Below are positions 7,241-16,640 of a stretch of DNA of 64,000 nucleotides, piece after piece; position 1 is the stretch's first letter, and each line of letters begins with the position of its first letter. The notes under the pieces were generated by a model that was given only the letters and a program-made list of their open reading frames with translations, did no database searches and had not been told where the DNA came from. A program made the translations under genes and the position numbers. The stretch is taken from positions 1,550,001-1,614,000 of the forward strand of contig NZ_CAXIQH010000001.1 of assembly GCF_964030975.1 (NCBI RefSeq), given 5' to 3'. Source of the stretch: Tisiphia sp964030975. GTDB taxonomy: Bacteria > Pseudomonadota > Alphaproteobacteria > Rickettsiales > Rickettsiaceae.

Positions 7241-10200
7241 CTAGATACCTGCTTTCGCAGGTATGACATTAAATTTGTGTAGTTGTCCACTATACGAAAT
7301 AGATTTATACTTAGCAACAGCTGTTTCTAGAGTAGTAACGCTTCTCAAATTAGTTGGGATCATACGCCCTTCTAAGTTTTCAACATTAGTTATACCACAT
7401 GAGGCTACGGCTTCAGTAAACCAATTACTTGCAAATTTATATGAACCATATAAAGAGAAGATATTAGTTCTACTGTTAGTTTTATCACCACTTTTTTGAT
7501 CTTTATGGGACATTTTTGTATCAATTAGGCTATAAGCTGCTCCAAATAGCAAGTTATCATTTACTAAACCATCAAAGCCAACTATCCCACCAGCCGATTT
7601 CATGTTATAACCGCTAACTCCTTCTTGCATTTTCTGATTAGCGGTACCATAAAACGGACTACCCCATACTCCATACATTTTCGTATCATCATCACCAGAT
7701 GCTACAGGGAGATGCATATTCAAAGACCTCGCAGTAACTTGATTAACAATAGATTGCATTGTTACTGCAGATATTAAATTTATTAGATTCTGTTCTATTG
7801 GAGTTGCGTTACCAGGCAATAATCTACCATCCGCCCGTTCGGCATTTTCCTCATCCATATGACCAACGCCGTTTTTGTATTTAGCAGCAGCACTACCTGG
7901 TTTAGCTTTAATCAACATATCAATCCATGTCAGTTTTTTTGATACGCTGTCAGCTTCCTTCTCTGTTCCCTTCTCTGATCCCTTCCCAGATTCCTTCTCT
8001 GATTTTTCCTTTAATTTTTCCTTTAATTCCTCTAATTTTTCTGTAGAAATGTCTTTTGCAGATAGGGTTAGATTGTTAGGATCAATAGTCCAGCTGACAA
8101 AGCGATTTTGTTCACTATCTGACTCAAGAGTAATTTTATCTTTATCAATTACAGTAATACCATCTTTATCAACTGATGTAATTATAGCATATTTAGTATC
8201 TTCAGAAATTTTGTTAATATCAGATCGTGCTTTCACTTTTACAACCAGTTTGTCTAGCTTTGATAAATCTAATTTACTGTTATCCTGAATTTCTATATTA
8301 CCACCTGCCATTTTTGAGGTGTCATAGAAAGTGTTCAGCTCTAGAGTTCCTGTTAGTTTGGCATTACCAGTATATTGAAATTGATTAGCTCCAAGATCTA
8401 TTGTTAAATCTTTAGCTGCTAAATCACCAGTTATAAGTTGTTTTTCAGCCAGGATAATTAACTTGGCTTGATTGGCTTCAATTTTAGAAGAAATAATATC
8501 TGTTTCTAATATTGCATACTTATTTGGTGCAAAGGTTACAGCTGCTGACTTTACTTTTTCTGTAAACCATACATTATCTTCTAATATTACCTGTCCGCCA
8601 TTAATTGGTGCATTAATCAAGGCTGCATTACCAAACTTTATCTTGGATGACGAATCAGCCTCTATATTTTCCGAACCAATTTTCGTGTGATAGGTAAATT
8701 TCTCCAATAGTCTTGCCAAATGAGTTCCCCCCACATCTACTTGTGAGATATCTATAGCTCTTTCCTCAGTACCAGCAAAAGTTGCAGTTTTACCAGGATT
8801 AATTGTTATTTTCTTGGAGTAAATATCACTTTTCACCGTAGAATTATTATCAAAAATTACATCAGACAATCTAAGCTTTTCTGTTCCTAGAGTGCCATAA
8901 GCAATGCTATCTTCTGAGTCAAATATTACTTCACCGCTATTATTAGTTTGGGTTGACACAGCAGCATAGAAATTACTTTTAGTAATGATAAGTTTATGAT
9001 CACCTAGTAATTTAATCTCTTTTAATTTATTACTACCTGTTCCAACAGCCCCTGTAATGGTAAGATCTGCATTTAATGCTAGACTATGCAAATTATTGCC
9101 AGTTGTTGTAATGTTACTTACAGTACTCTCTTCCTTTAAGGTTAAAGTTGTATTTTTAGAACCAGAGAAGAGAATCTTACCCTCTGAAATGTCCTTGATA
9201 CTTACGTTACCTCCGGCTATTTCTACATTTTCAATCTCCATTGCACTATTAATAACAATATCGTTTTGGTTATTAAATTTAACCTTACCTGCTCCATTAA
9301 TAGCATTGGCATTTACATTTCCAGCAATCTCAGCAATTGCCTTATCTGATATTATTATATTTTTAGCACGGATTGAACCATCAAATTTAACAGTACCTTT
9401 TTGAATTTTGATATTACCAACGGAACCGACGTTACCACTAATTTTGCCATCACCTTGGAATATTAAACCAACTTCCTGTCCGCCAGCAGTCAAGTTAATA
9501 CCACCTGTTAAATTAAAACCACTAGCAAAAGTTAAGTCTTTTAGACCGTTACCCTGGATTTCACCAATGGTATAAGTACCAGTGGCTAATGTCACATTAC
9601 CGGCACCGGCTTTTAACAGTTTTAAATTAGTAGCACCTACGGCACCATCCCCTTGGAACTCTAAAGTTCCCTTACCACCACCGGTTATAGTACCAGTGAT
9701 TTCTTTCTTATCTGCTAGTTTAATCGTAGCGTTCTTATTATTGAAATTCACATTACCGTTGATAGTATCCTGAGCATTAAGTGTAGTATCTTTAGAAAAG
9801 ATAATATCACTATTAATAACACCTCGGGTACCCAGGGTTACTACAGCATTTGTATTTAGCTCTATACTTGCAGTGTTAAGAGTAGCATTAATGTCAAAGC
9901 TACCCGCACCAGAGAAAATTACCTTCTTTAGTTTATGACCCGCTGTACCTAAATTTTTGCCTCCATCAATCTTTAATTCTGCACCATTATTAACAGAATC
10001 AAACTCAACTATACCTGTATTCTTAGCACCTGGGTCTAGATCATTTTGTAAAGTTATAGTGCGGTTAGCAGCAGCAGCACTATTCCGTAATATTAACCTA
10101 GCATCTGCATGCGAGAACTTAATTGTTTTACCAGCAGCCAAAATATCAACAGGTCCATGTTTGGCATCCAGTATGTAAGATGCTGCACCGACAAGCGTGG

Positions 10201-12169
10201 TGCCAAAAGCCTTCCCAATATGAACCTCAGGAATCTTGGCTGAGGTGCAACTCTCATCGGTAAATGTTGCACCATTGATAATGTTTAACACAAGAGTATT
10301 GCTTATATCAAGCTTACTAACCCCGGCCTCTCCTTTAACAGTCACCTTACCACGAACTTCCAATCTTGTCAGCTCATTACCATTTATTCCAAGAGTTTTG
10401 TCACCACCTGCAGATTGTACAGTTAAAGAGTGATTATTTGTACCCTCCAACGTTACGACTCCACCACCACCAGCAAATCCTGGTAAGTCATTATTAAAGG
10501 TTATGATTCGATCCCCACCATTATTTGTCCTTAGTTTCAACTGCGAGTTTACATCCAAGAACTTAATTTCTTGATTTACAACAGGAGCAACATTACCAAG
10601 AAGAGCAACATCAGCATTTGTAGCAGCTATTGTCAGAACAGCATTATTATTAGCAGTACCAATATTTATGGTTTTAATCTTGCCAATATCTGCATTGGTT
10701 GCTACCAGGTCAGTCTGAACATTTAAAGTACCATTATTGCCATGTTCTATTGCTGATGCAAAAGTATAAGGACCCGCATCACCGTTAAATGTTAAAATAT
10801 TCGCCTTAGCGTCACTAAAATCAACCTTTCCTGTAAAATTACCCTTAATTGTTACAGTTTTTCCGTCAGCAGCAACACCAGCCTTAGTGTAGTAGTTAAG
10901 GTTTTGGGTAAAAACATCTCCTTTTAATGTAATATTACCAGCCTGAAGATTAATTATATCTAAAGCATGACCAACAGCACCAATATTTCCAGTTACCTCA
11001 CCAGCTCCTTCGAAGATTAATGTGCCCTGATTATTATTAGCTGTAGTGATAGCACCAGTGATTTTCTTAGTAGCTGCCAGTTTAAGTACAGAATCTGCGT
11101 GGGTAAGGTTAGTATTAGTAGCATAAACATTACCCTGTAAATGTACTTCTCCATCACCTATATTTACTGCTAATAAAGCAGTACCATTAGCACCAATATT
11201 TCCAGTTACTACACCAGCTCCTTCGAAGGTTAATACACCATTAGCACCAGCAGCACCAGTAGTATTCCGTACAGCACCATTGATTGTCTTATCGATTGCT
11301 AGCTTAAGTACTGAATTTACGTTGGTAAGCTGAGTGGTAGTAGCAAAAACATCACCCTGTAAATGTACTTCTCCATCACCTATATTTATGGTTGCTAAAG
11401 ACCTATCACCAGCAGCAGCATTATCAGCAGCACCGATATCTCCATTTACTCTACCAACTCCTGCGAAGGTTAATGTACCAGCAGCTGCTGCACCTACGTT
11501 TGTTACATTCCCACCGATTGCCTGATTATCTCCCAGAACAATTATACCTGCATAACCAGCAAAATCCACATTAGCATCAACCCCACCGGTGGCAGTTAAC
11601 GTACCAGTACCACCAAAAGTCACACCACCCGCAATAGCTCTTCCAATTGTAGCACGACCAGCACCAACAGTTACATTACCTCTAACAGTACCAGTTACCC
11701 TACCACCAGCAGCAAAAGTTACATCATGACCTACGTCACCAGTTACCATACCACCACCAGCAGCAAAAGTTACATCATGACCTACGTTACCAGTTACCCT
11801 ACCACCATTAAGTGTTACACTTGTATTTGCACTACCAGTAAGTACTAATGCATGGCCACCAACGTTAATAGTTATATTTCCATTATCAGCTATTCCTGTT
11901 ATAGTAAAAGGCTTCCTTAGTGTAACAGTACCATCATGTTCTGCATTTATATTTATGTTATCAAGGGCATCGACTGTAAGGACACCACCACCAACATCAT
12001 TAAAAATCGCCGTATCATTATTAGCAGCAGCAGTAGCACTAAGAGCGATAGCAGCCCCAACATCAAAATTAGCAGCAAAAGCACTACTACTTCCCCCTAT
12101 ACTTGCTACGATAGAGGCAACTGACACGCTGGTCAGTAAATTTTTTAAGAATTTTTGTTTTTTAACCAT
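7241..12169 (-). CDS. rOmpB/Sca5-like autotransporter, C-terminally truncated
   Basis: A 1642-residue surface protein. Residues 1-32 form a signal peptide ending SSSAFA. The passenger, to about 1400, is Gly/Ala/Thr/Asn-rich beta-helix type with recurring units such as INIGDGEVHLQGDV and GAGEVTGNIGA. A Lys/Glu-rich linker (SEKESGKGSEKGTEKEADS) precedes the translocator region. The barrel starts near 1498 (MYGVWGSPFYGTANQ) and breaks off after about 130 residues. The last residues, NVIPAKAGI, are encoded by a palindromic repeat that also gives the stop. A complete autotransporter barrel is roughly twice as long and ends in an aromatic residue, so surface anchoring is probably lost. Homology to Rickettsia OmpB is strong in layout; the truncation is seen directly. 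Confidence 0.82.
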   Translation of the reverse strand: MVKKQKFLKNLLTSVSVASIVASIGGSSSAFAANFDVGAAIALSATAAANNDTAIFNDVGGGVLTVDALDNININAEHDGTVTLRKPFTITGIADNGNITINVGGHALVLTGSANTSVTLNGGRVTGNVGHDVTFAAGGGMVTGDVGHDVTFAAGGRVTGTVRGNVTVGAGRATIGRAIAGGVTFGGTGTLTATGGVDANVDFAGYAGIIVLGDNQAIGGNVTNVGAAAAGTLTFAGVGRVNGDIGAADNAAAGDRSLATINIGDGEVHLQGDVFATTTQLTNVNSVLKLAIDKTINGAVRNTTGAAGANGVLTFEGAGVVTGNIGANGTALLAVNIGDGEVHLQGNVYATNTNLTHADSVLKLAATKKITGAITTANNNQGTLIFEGAGEVTGNIGAVGHALDIINLQAGNITLKGDVFTQNLNYYTKAGVAADGKTVTIKGNFTGKVDFSDAKANILTFNGDAGPYTFASAIEHGNNGTLNVQTDLVATNADIGKIKTINIGTANNNAVLTIAATNADVALLGNVAPVVNQEIKFLDVNSQLKLRTNNGGDRIITFNNDLPGFAGGGGVVTLEGTNNHSLTVQSAGGDKTLGINGNELTRLEVRGKVTVKGEAGVSKLDISNTLVLNIINGATFTDESCTSAKIPEVHIGKAFGTTLVGAASYILDAKHGPVDILAAGKTIKFSHADARLILRNSAAAANRTITLQNDLDPGAKNTGIVEFDSVNNGAELKIDGGKNLGTAGHKLKKVIFSGAGSFDINATLNTASIELNTNAVVTLGTRGVINSDIIFSKDTTLNAQDTINGNVNFNNKNATIKLADKKEITGTITGGGKGTLEFQGDGAVGATNLKLLKAGAGNVTLATGTYTIGEIQGNGLKDLTFASGFNLTGGINLTAGGQEVGLIFQGDGKISGNVGSVGNIKIQKGTVKFDGSIRAKNIIISDKAIAEIAGNVNANAINGAGKVKFNNQNDIVINSAMEIENVEIAGGNVSIKDISEGKILFSGSKNTTLTLKEESTVSNITTTGNNLHSLALNADLTITGAVGTGSNKLKEIKLLGDHKLIITKSNFYAAVSTQTNNSGEVIFDSEDSIAYGTLGTEKLRLSDVIFDNNSTVKSDIYSKKITINPGKTATFAGTEERAIDISQVDVGGTHLARLLEKFTYHTKIGSENIEADSSSKIKFGNAALINAPINGGQVILEDNVWFTEKVKSAAVTFAPNKYAILETDIISSKIEANQAKLIILAEKQLITGDLAAKDLTIDLGANQFQYTGNAKLTGTLELNTFYDTSKMAGGNIEIQDNSKLDLSKLDKLVVKVKARSDINKISEDTKYAIITSVDKDGITVIDKDKITLESDSEQNRFVSWTIDPNNLTLSAKDISTEKLEELKEKLKEKSEKESGKGSEKGTEKEADSVSKKLTWIDMLIKAKPGSAAAKYKNGVGHMDEENAERADGRLLPGNATPIEQNLINLISAVTMQSIVNQVTARSLNMHLPVASGDDDTKMYGVWGSPFYGTANQKMQEGVSGYNMKSAGGIVGFDGLVNDNLLFGAAYSLIDTKMSHKDQKSGDKTNSRTNIFSLYGSYKFASNWFTEAVASCGITNVENLEGRMIPTNLRSVTTLETAVAKYKSISYSGQLHKFNVIPAKAGI

Positions 12170-13177
12170 ATTTTACCATATCTTTTTAAAAAAGTAATTT
12201 GTTATTCCAAGGTGTTATCCTTACTTACATATTACTGTCATGCCTCAACCCAAAATGTCATGCCTGCAAGTGTCATGCCTCAACCCAAAATGTCATGCCT
12301 GCGTAGGCAGGCATCCAGATTCCCCACAATTGTCGAAAGTTAGAAGGTAGAGCGGGTTTAGAGGTTATTATGGCAGTTTAAAAGTTGCGGAAAAATAACT
12401 GGCGTCATTGCGAGGAGGCGTAAGCCGACGAAGCAATCCACTTTTGTTTACTTTTATGGATTGCTTCGTCGACCTACGGTCTTCTCGCAATGACGCTGAC
12501 CACATACGACTTTTAAAGTACACTATCTAAAACCGCTTCCTCTTCTAACTTTCGACAGTTGCGGGAATGACACCAAAAATATTATGCATCAAATCTAAAG
12601 TGCTATATTTAGAATTTAATATATTTATGTATCAAACTATGTAACATATATTTAATCATATAGTTTGTATCATAGTTACTAGGTTGTGTCAATAAAGGTA
12701 CATAGATTATTTATAGAAAATTAAATTATTAACTACACCTTTATGCATAACCCCATAGCAATTTAAAAATTGCAGAAAAGTGATTAGATATAGATTGCTT
12801 CGTCGACCTACGGTCTTCTCGCAATGACGCTGACCACATACGACTTTTAAAGCACACTATCTAAAATCTCTTCCTCTTCTAACTTTCGACAGTTGTGACC
12901 TATGACCTTTCTCGCAATGACTTTAGTTTACTATGGGCAAATACTAATCGGGTTAGCTATATGGATTTTATATTGTGTTCTTATTACCACAAAATATTAC
13001 AATAATATTATTGCCCAATGTTATAATAGTTTTTTAAGTTGGCTGAAAATAAATATTATGTTATATACCTAAAGTCAGGTGACCTAAGTGGGATTTGCAA
13101 AGGATTTGTGTTTCACAGGTATTTATTTGAGAGCCTATAAGGGATTCTTGTTTATTAATTTTAAGGAGAAATAATAT
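12170..13177. repeat. intergenic repeat cluster (families C, D, B and dRS3-like palindromes)
   Basis: After the autotransporter start comes a tandem of TGTCATGCCT-AACCCAAAA units (12239-12300). A family C element follows at 12327-12561, nested in a palindrome half (ATTCCC / GGGAATGACA) and itself containing a family D-like pair and a GTCATTGCGAGG palindrome. A partial second copy of the same composite lies at 12783-12900. A family B terminal repeat (TACTAATCGGGTTAGCTATA) is at 12942-12961. The last 200 bases carry the upstream region of the barrel gene, with AAGGAG before its ATG. No gene is seen. Confidence 0.7.
12327..12561. repeat. family C palindromic element
   Basis: Bounded by CAATTGTCGAAAGTTAGAAG on the left and CTTCTAACTTTCGACAGTTG on the right, followed inwards by AGCGGGTTT / AAACCGCTT. 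Inside lie a family D-like pair (GCAGTTTAAAAGTTGCGG ... CGACTTTTAAAG) and a GTCATTGCGAGG palindrome (12401-12492). Other C copies or halves: 16030-16348, 30710-30755, 33605-33620, 47470-47505 and 51816-51999. Confidence 0.75.
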
Positions 13178-13915
13178 ATGAAAAAATTATTGTTAATTGC
13201 TGCTACCAGTACGACTCTTCTGACTTCTGTTGCATCATTTGCTGAAACAGGTGGGTTTTATCTTAAAGCTGAAGGCGGTGCAATTAGGTTGAATGAGCTG
13301 GATTTTAAGAAGGATAAAGACAAGAAAGATGAGGGAGATGTTGGTAAATTTAAATACATTATTTCTGGTATTGCTGGTGCTGGTGCTGGTTATTATATCA
13401 TGGATAATGTTAGAGCAGATCTGACACTTGGCTTGCTTATCAATTCAGACTTTAAAGCCTCTAATACTTCGAAGACTGACGACGGTAAGGAGGAATCTAT
13501 GGAAGTTATAGCTAAAGAAAGTGTAAGATCATTGTTGCTCAATGGCTATGTTGATTTATATGATGCAGGTTTTGTTAAATTCTTTGTCGGAGCTGGTGTT
13601 GGTATGGCTCAAGTGGAGCAGAATGCTACTGCTACTATTACTACAACTAGTGACGGGCAGACAAAAACAAAGACCCAAGATCCTGAATCCTACAATACCG
13701 CTAACAACTTTGCTTATCAGGCGGGTGCTGGTGTTTCTTTTAAATTGGGTGATACCATAAACCTAGATATTGCCTATAGTTGGAGAGACTATGGAGAAAC
13801 AGGCGATTTGAAGGATGACAAGGATGATAAGGACAAAGACAAGAAGAAGAAAGAGACACCTAAAGCAGCTATCAGAGGGCATAATATAATGGCTGGTATA
13901 AGATTTGATCTCTAA
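13178..13915 (+). CDS. outer-membrane beta-barrel protein, Adr1/Adr2-like (paralog 1)
   Basis: 245 residues with a cleavable signal peptide (MKKLLLIAATSTTLLTSVASFA). The barrel has alternating strands (GIAGAGAGYYIMDNVRADLTL, GAGVGMAQVEQ, FAYQAGAGVSFKLG, LDIAYSWRDYGE) and ends GHNIMAGIRFDL, with a C-terminal hydrophobic beta-signal. The layout matches the small Rickettsia surface proteins of the Adr1/Adr2 adhesin family, which occur in tandem. Two loops are unusually Lys/Asp-rich (FKKDKDKKDEGD and DDKDDKDKDKKKKE), probably surface exposed. AAGGAG sits eight bases before the ATG. Adhesin function is inferred. Confidence 0.8.
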   Translation: MKKLLLIAATSTTLLTSVASFAETGGFYLKAEGGAIRLNELDFKKDKDKKDEGDVGKFKYIISGIAGAGAGYYIMDNVRADLTLGLLINSDFKASNTSKTDDGKEESMEVIAKESVRSLLLNGYVDLYDAGFVKFFVGAGVGMAQVEQNATATITTTSDGQTKTKTQDPESYNTANNFAYQAGAGVSFKLGDTINLDIAYSWRDYGETGDLKDDKDDKDKDKKKKETPKAAIRGHNIMAGIRFDL

Positions 13916-14264
13916 TAATCGAGTGTATAGCTACCTGACTATTATTACTCCGTCATTGTGAGAAGATGTTGGTTGATGAAGTCAAGCGGAAATCTAGATC
14001 CCTGCGTTCGCAGGGATGACAGAAAGTTCGCAAGGATGACAGAAAACAGGGGGGCTATAGATAATACTAATGATATATTCATCATTTTTATTCTACGAAA
14101 GAAGGGGGGCTTTATTAGCCCCCTTTTTTTTGTGCTTTTTTGGTCTTTGATAAAAATAAAATATATTTAATTTGTAATTAAGTCTTGCATAGAAAACTAA
14201 ATATTTGTTAGAATTTAATTGAAAGTCTATTAATTTCTTTTTACTTATAATTAGGAGCAAGCAT
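13916..14264. other. intergenic region with repeat fragments and a terminator
   Basis: Contains a family B left end (TATAGCTACCTGACTATTATTAC) with a decayed GTCATTGTGAGAAG half and a TCCCTGCGTTCGCAGGGATGACAGAAA palindrome. A rho-independent terminator follows at 14104. The last 100 bases are AT-rich upstream DNA of the next gene, with AGGAG before its ATG. Confidence 0.6.
14104..14131 (+). terminator. rho-independent terminator
   Basis: Stem GGGGGGCT / AGCCCCC with a TTATT loop followed by eight T residues. It lies 190 bases downstream of the first barrel gene and upstream of the second, so the two paralogs are probably separate transcription units. Confidence 0.85.
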
Positions 14265-15089
14265 ATGAAAAAATTATTTTTAATTGCCGCCGCAAGTACT
14301 GTTTTTTTATTTTCTGCTATATCGTTTGCAGATGAAAATCAGCCCGCAGATACAATGAAAACAAACCCAAATGAACGCCGCTTTTATCTAAAGGTTGAAG
14401 GGGGTGTAAGTAAGTTGAGTGCAACAAAGTCTGCCGAGCCTAACAATTTTTCTATAACATCGACGTTCAAGAGTAAAACAAATGCTACTAGTATTTTTGG
14501 TGTTGGGGTAGGTTATTATTGCATGGAAAATGGTAGAGTAGAATTGACACTTGATGTTTTAGCTAGTCCAGAATCTAAAGACTTTTTTACTGCTAGTGCT
14601 TATTCTCTTGAAAAACAAGCAACGGCAAATGTAACGGCAAGGCGTAAAGCCAATGTTATGTCCTTGTTGTTCAGTGGTTATGTTGATTCTCCTAAAGTAG
14701 GAGGTATTTTTCAGTTCTTTGTAGGGAGTGGTATTGGTTTAGCCTACATAAAAGAAAAATTTGATGCGAATCTTGTTAGCACCTCAAAAGAGACTTTATA
14801 TGTATGGAACAGAGAAACAGTAGAAAATCCAACTAATTCTACTACACTCAATGTTGAAGATACGGCCAGTTCTACTAACGTTGCTTGTCAGTTAGTTGCG
14901 GGTGTTTCTGCTGATATAGCTAATGGCGTAAAGCTTGAGATTGCATATAGTTGGAAAAATTATGGGGCAGTGGTATACAAAGAAATGAGTGCTTCAGAGA
15001 TAGGTTATGCTTATGGGCTTAACAAGGTAATTTTAGGGCATACCTATAGAGGGCATAATATAATGGCTGGTATAAGATTTGATATCTAA
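14265..15089 (+). CDS. outer-membrane beta-barrel protein, Adr1/Adr2-like (paralog 2)
   Basis: 274 residues, the largest of the three tandem paralogs. The signal peptide is MKKLFLIAAASTVFLFSAISFA. Conserved strands align with paralog 1: RRFYLKVEGGVSKL, GVGVGYYCMENGRVELTLD, FFVGSGIGLAYIKEKF, VKLEIAYSWKNYG and the ending RGHNIMAGIRFDI. Loop 3 is long and Thr/Ser/Asn-rich (STSKETLYVWNRETVENPTN). AGGAG lies nine bases upstream of ATG. A surface adhesin or porin role is inferred from the family. Confidence 0.8.
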   Translation: MKKLFLIAAASTVFLFSAISFADENQPADTMKTNPNERRFYLKVEGGVSKLSATKSAEPNNFSITSTFKSKTNATSIFGVGVGYYCMENGRVELTLDVLASPESKDFFTASAYSLEKQATANVTARRKANVMSLLFSGYVDSPKVGGIFQFFVGSGIGLAYIKEKFDANLVSTSKETLYVWNRETVENPTNSTTLNVEDTASSTNVACQLVAGVSADIANGVKLEIAYSWKNYGAVVYKEMSASEIGYAYGLNKVILGHTYRGHNIMAGIRFDI

Positions 15090-15320
15090 TAATCAATAGT
15101 TTATATAACATTACTCCGTCATTGCGAGGAGCTACTTTAGTAGCGACGAAGCAATCCAAAAAAGTGACCAGGAATGGATTGCTTTGTCGGCTCACGCCTC
15201 CTCGCAATGACATTTAAAAACTTATAACAATATCAAGAACTTATTCGGGTTAGCTATATAACAAAATAAGCTGGCTAATAAGTCTAATTTATAGTAAACT
15301 TTAAACAAAAAAATAGAATT
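15090..15320. repeat. family B/GTCATTGCGAGG palindrome
   Basis: A GTCATTGCGAGGAGCTACTT ... CTCCTCGCAATGAC palindrome (15118-15211) with inner GACGAAGCAATCC / GGATTGCTTTGTC, followed by a family B right end (ATTCGGGTTAGCTATATA). The rest is AT-rich DNA before the third barrel gene. Confidence 0.7.
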
Positions 15321-15926
15321 ATGAGAAATTTATTATTACTAACAATCATCAGCATCTCACTTTTATTTTCTGCTTCCTCTTGGGCTATTGACAACCAGTT
15401 TTATTTGAAAGCCGAAGTTGGGGCAAATAAAATGAATAATATTAAGTTAAATGATAAAGAATTAAAACAGCATATGGCTGCTATTATTGGCGGAGGTGTG
15501 GGTTATTATGTTTTAGATAATGTTAGACTTGATCTTATGCTTAATTTTTTGGCTAATCAGCAATCAAAGCATTCTTCTGATGCTACATACTCAAAAATTA
15601 AGCCTCAAATTACTACTTTAGTGCTTAGTGGTTATGTCGATATTTTTGATATAAGTATTTGTGAATTATTTATTGGGGCTGGGGCTGGAGTTGGTCAACT
15701 AAAAAATGAAATTACTAAGTTTGGCACTGCAAATGCTACTAATAAAAAAAATAATTTAATATATCATCTTACTCTTGGAATTGCTGCCAGATTAGCTCCT
15801 GTAGTGAAAGTTGAGGTAGCTTATAGCTGGAAAGATTTTGGTAACACCAAAGAAATAAAGAATTATATTAAGTCCTTGCCTTATAAAGGCCATAATGTAA
15901 CGTTTGGCATAAGGCTTGATGTATAG
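15321..15926 (+). CDS. outer-membrane beta-barrel protein, Adr1/Adr2-like (paralog 3)
   Basis: 201 residues, the smallest of the three. Signal peptide MRNLLLLTIISISLLFSASSWA. Shared strands: NQFYLKAEVGANKMNN, GGGVGYYVLDNVRLDLML, IGAGAGVGQL, VKVEVAYSWKDFGN and the ending GHNVTFGIRLDV. No clear Shine-Dalgarno precedes the ATG, unlike paralogs 1 and 2, so expression may be weaker. The stop TAG (15924-15926) lies in the first bases of a family B repeat (TATAGCTACCCG), so the insertion set the exact C-terminus. Confidence 0.75.
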   Translation: MRNLLLLTIISISLLFSASSWAIDNQFYLKAEVGANKMNNIKLNDKELKQHMAAIIGGGVGYYVLDNVRLDLMLNFLANQQSKHSSDATYSKIKPQITTLVLSGYVDIFDISICELFIGAGAGVGQLKNEITKFGTANATNKKNNLIYHLTLGIAARLAPVVKVEVAYSWKDFGNTKEIKNYIKSLPYKGHNVTFGIRLDV

Positions 15927-16189
15927 CTACCCGACTAACATTGGTTCGTCATTGCGAGAAGGCGTAAGCCGACGAAGCAATCTATTTTCGGTCACTTTTA
16001 TGGATTGCTTCGTTCGGGCTTCGTGCCTACAGCTGTTGAAAGTTAGAAGGGGAAGCGGGTTTTGTGTCATCCCTGCGTAGGCAGGGATATAAAATAGCAT
16101 TAAAAAACTCTGGAATATTATAGATTCCCGCCTACGCGGGAATGACACCATAACTTTTAAACTGCCATGATGACCTCTAACCTGCTCTA

Positions 16190-16325
16190 TAGTGAAACCT
16201 ATTGAATTAGGTGATACAAACTTTGTGTCATACCTGCGAAAGCAGGTATCTAGATTCCCGCCTACGCGGGAATGACAACTTACAATAGTTATGTTCTTTA
16301 TCACCTAATCCTATAGGCATAACTA
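16190..16325 (+). repeat. 136-bp MITE (family A), copy 3
   Basis: Ends TAGTGAAACCTATTG and GGCATAACTA, with TA at 16188-16189 and 16326-16327. It is inserted in the right end of a family C element: joining the flanks gives CCTGCTCTA-CCTTCGAACTC, the expected C-type end. Confidence 0.9.
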
Positions 16326-16406
16326 TACCTTCGAACTCTCGACAGTTGTGGCTTCGTGCCTTCTCGCAATGACGGTAGTTTGTTATGGATAAATACTAAT
16401 CGGGTT

Positions 16407-16640
16407 CAGGGCAGTTTAAAAGTCGCGACTAATGATAGAAATACTAAATTACAGAAACAAGTGGTTGTCATCGCGAGCCACGAAGTGGCGTGGCGATCCA
16501 AATAAACAGTTTGCTGTTTTATTTTTACCGCTGCAATTTTTGGATTGCCGCGTAGCCGCTTTGCGGCTCCTCGCAATGACGACTACTCACCTAAATAAAA
16601 CTGGTTTTTTACTATTAGTTGCGACTTTTAAATTGCCCTG
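16407..16640. repeat. family D element, intron-free copy
   Basis: 234 bp between CAGGGCAGTTTAAAAGTCGC and GCGACTTTTAAATTGCCCTG, with the 9-bp target duplication AATCGGGTT at 16398-16406 and 16641-16649. It carries the GTCATCGCGAGCCACGAAGT ... CTCCTCGCAATGACG palindrome. This is the empty-site counterpart of the intron-bearing copy at 6377-7239. Confidence 0.9.

Noticed and set aside
9057..9404. Antisense frames within the autotransporter gene
   Set aside because: Long alternate frames are expected opposite a low-complexity, Thr/Ala/Asn-rich passenger; none has a start context or family features.
15927..16304. 125-codon frame rich in Arg and Gly
   Set aside because: It is entirely encoded by nested repeats, begins in MITE A and shows the repeat peptides (CHSRVGGNLDTCFRRYD).
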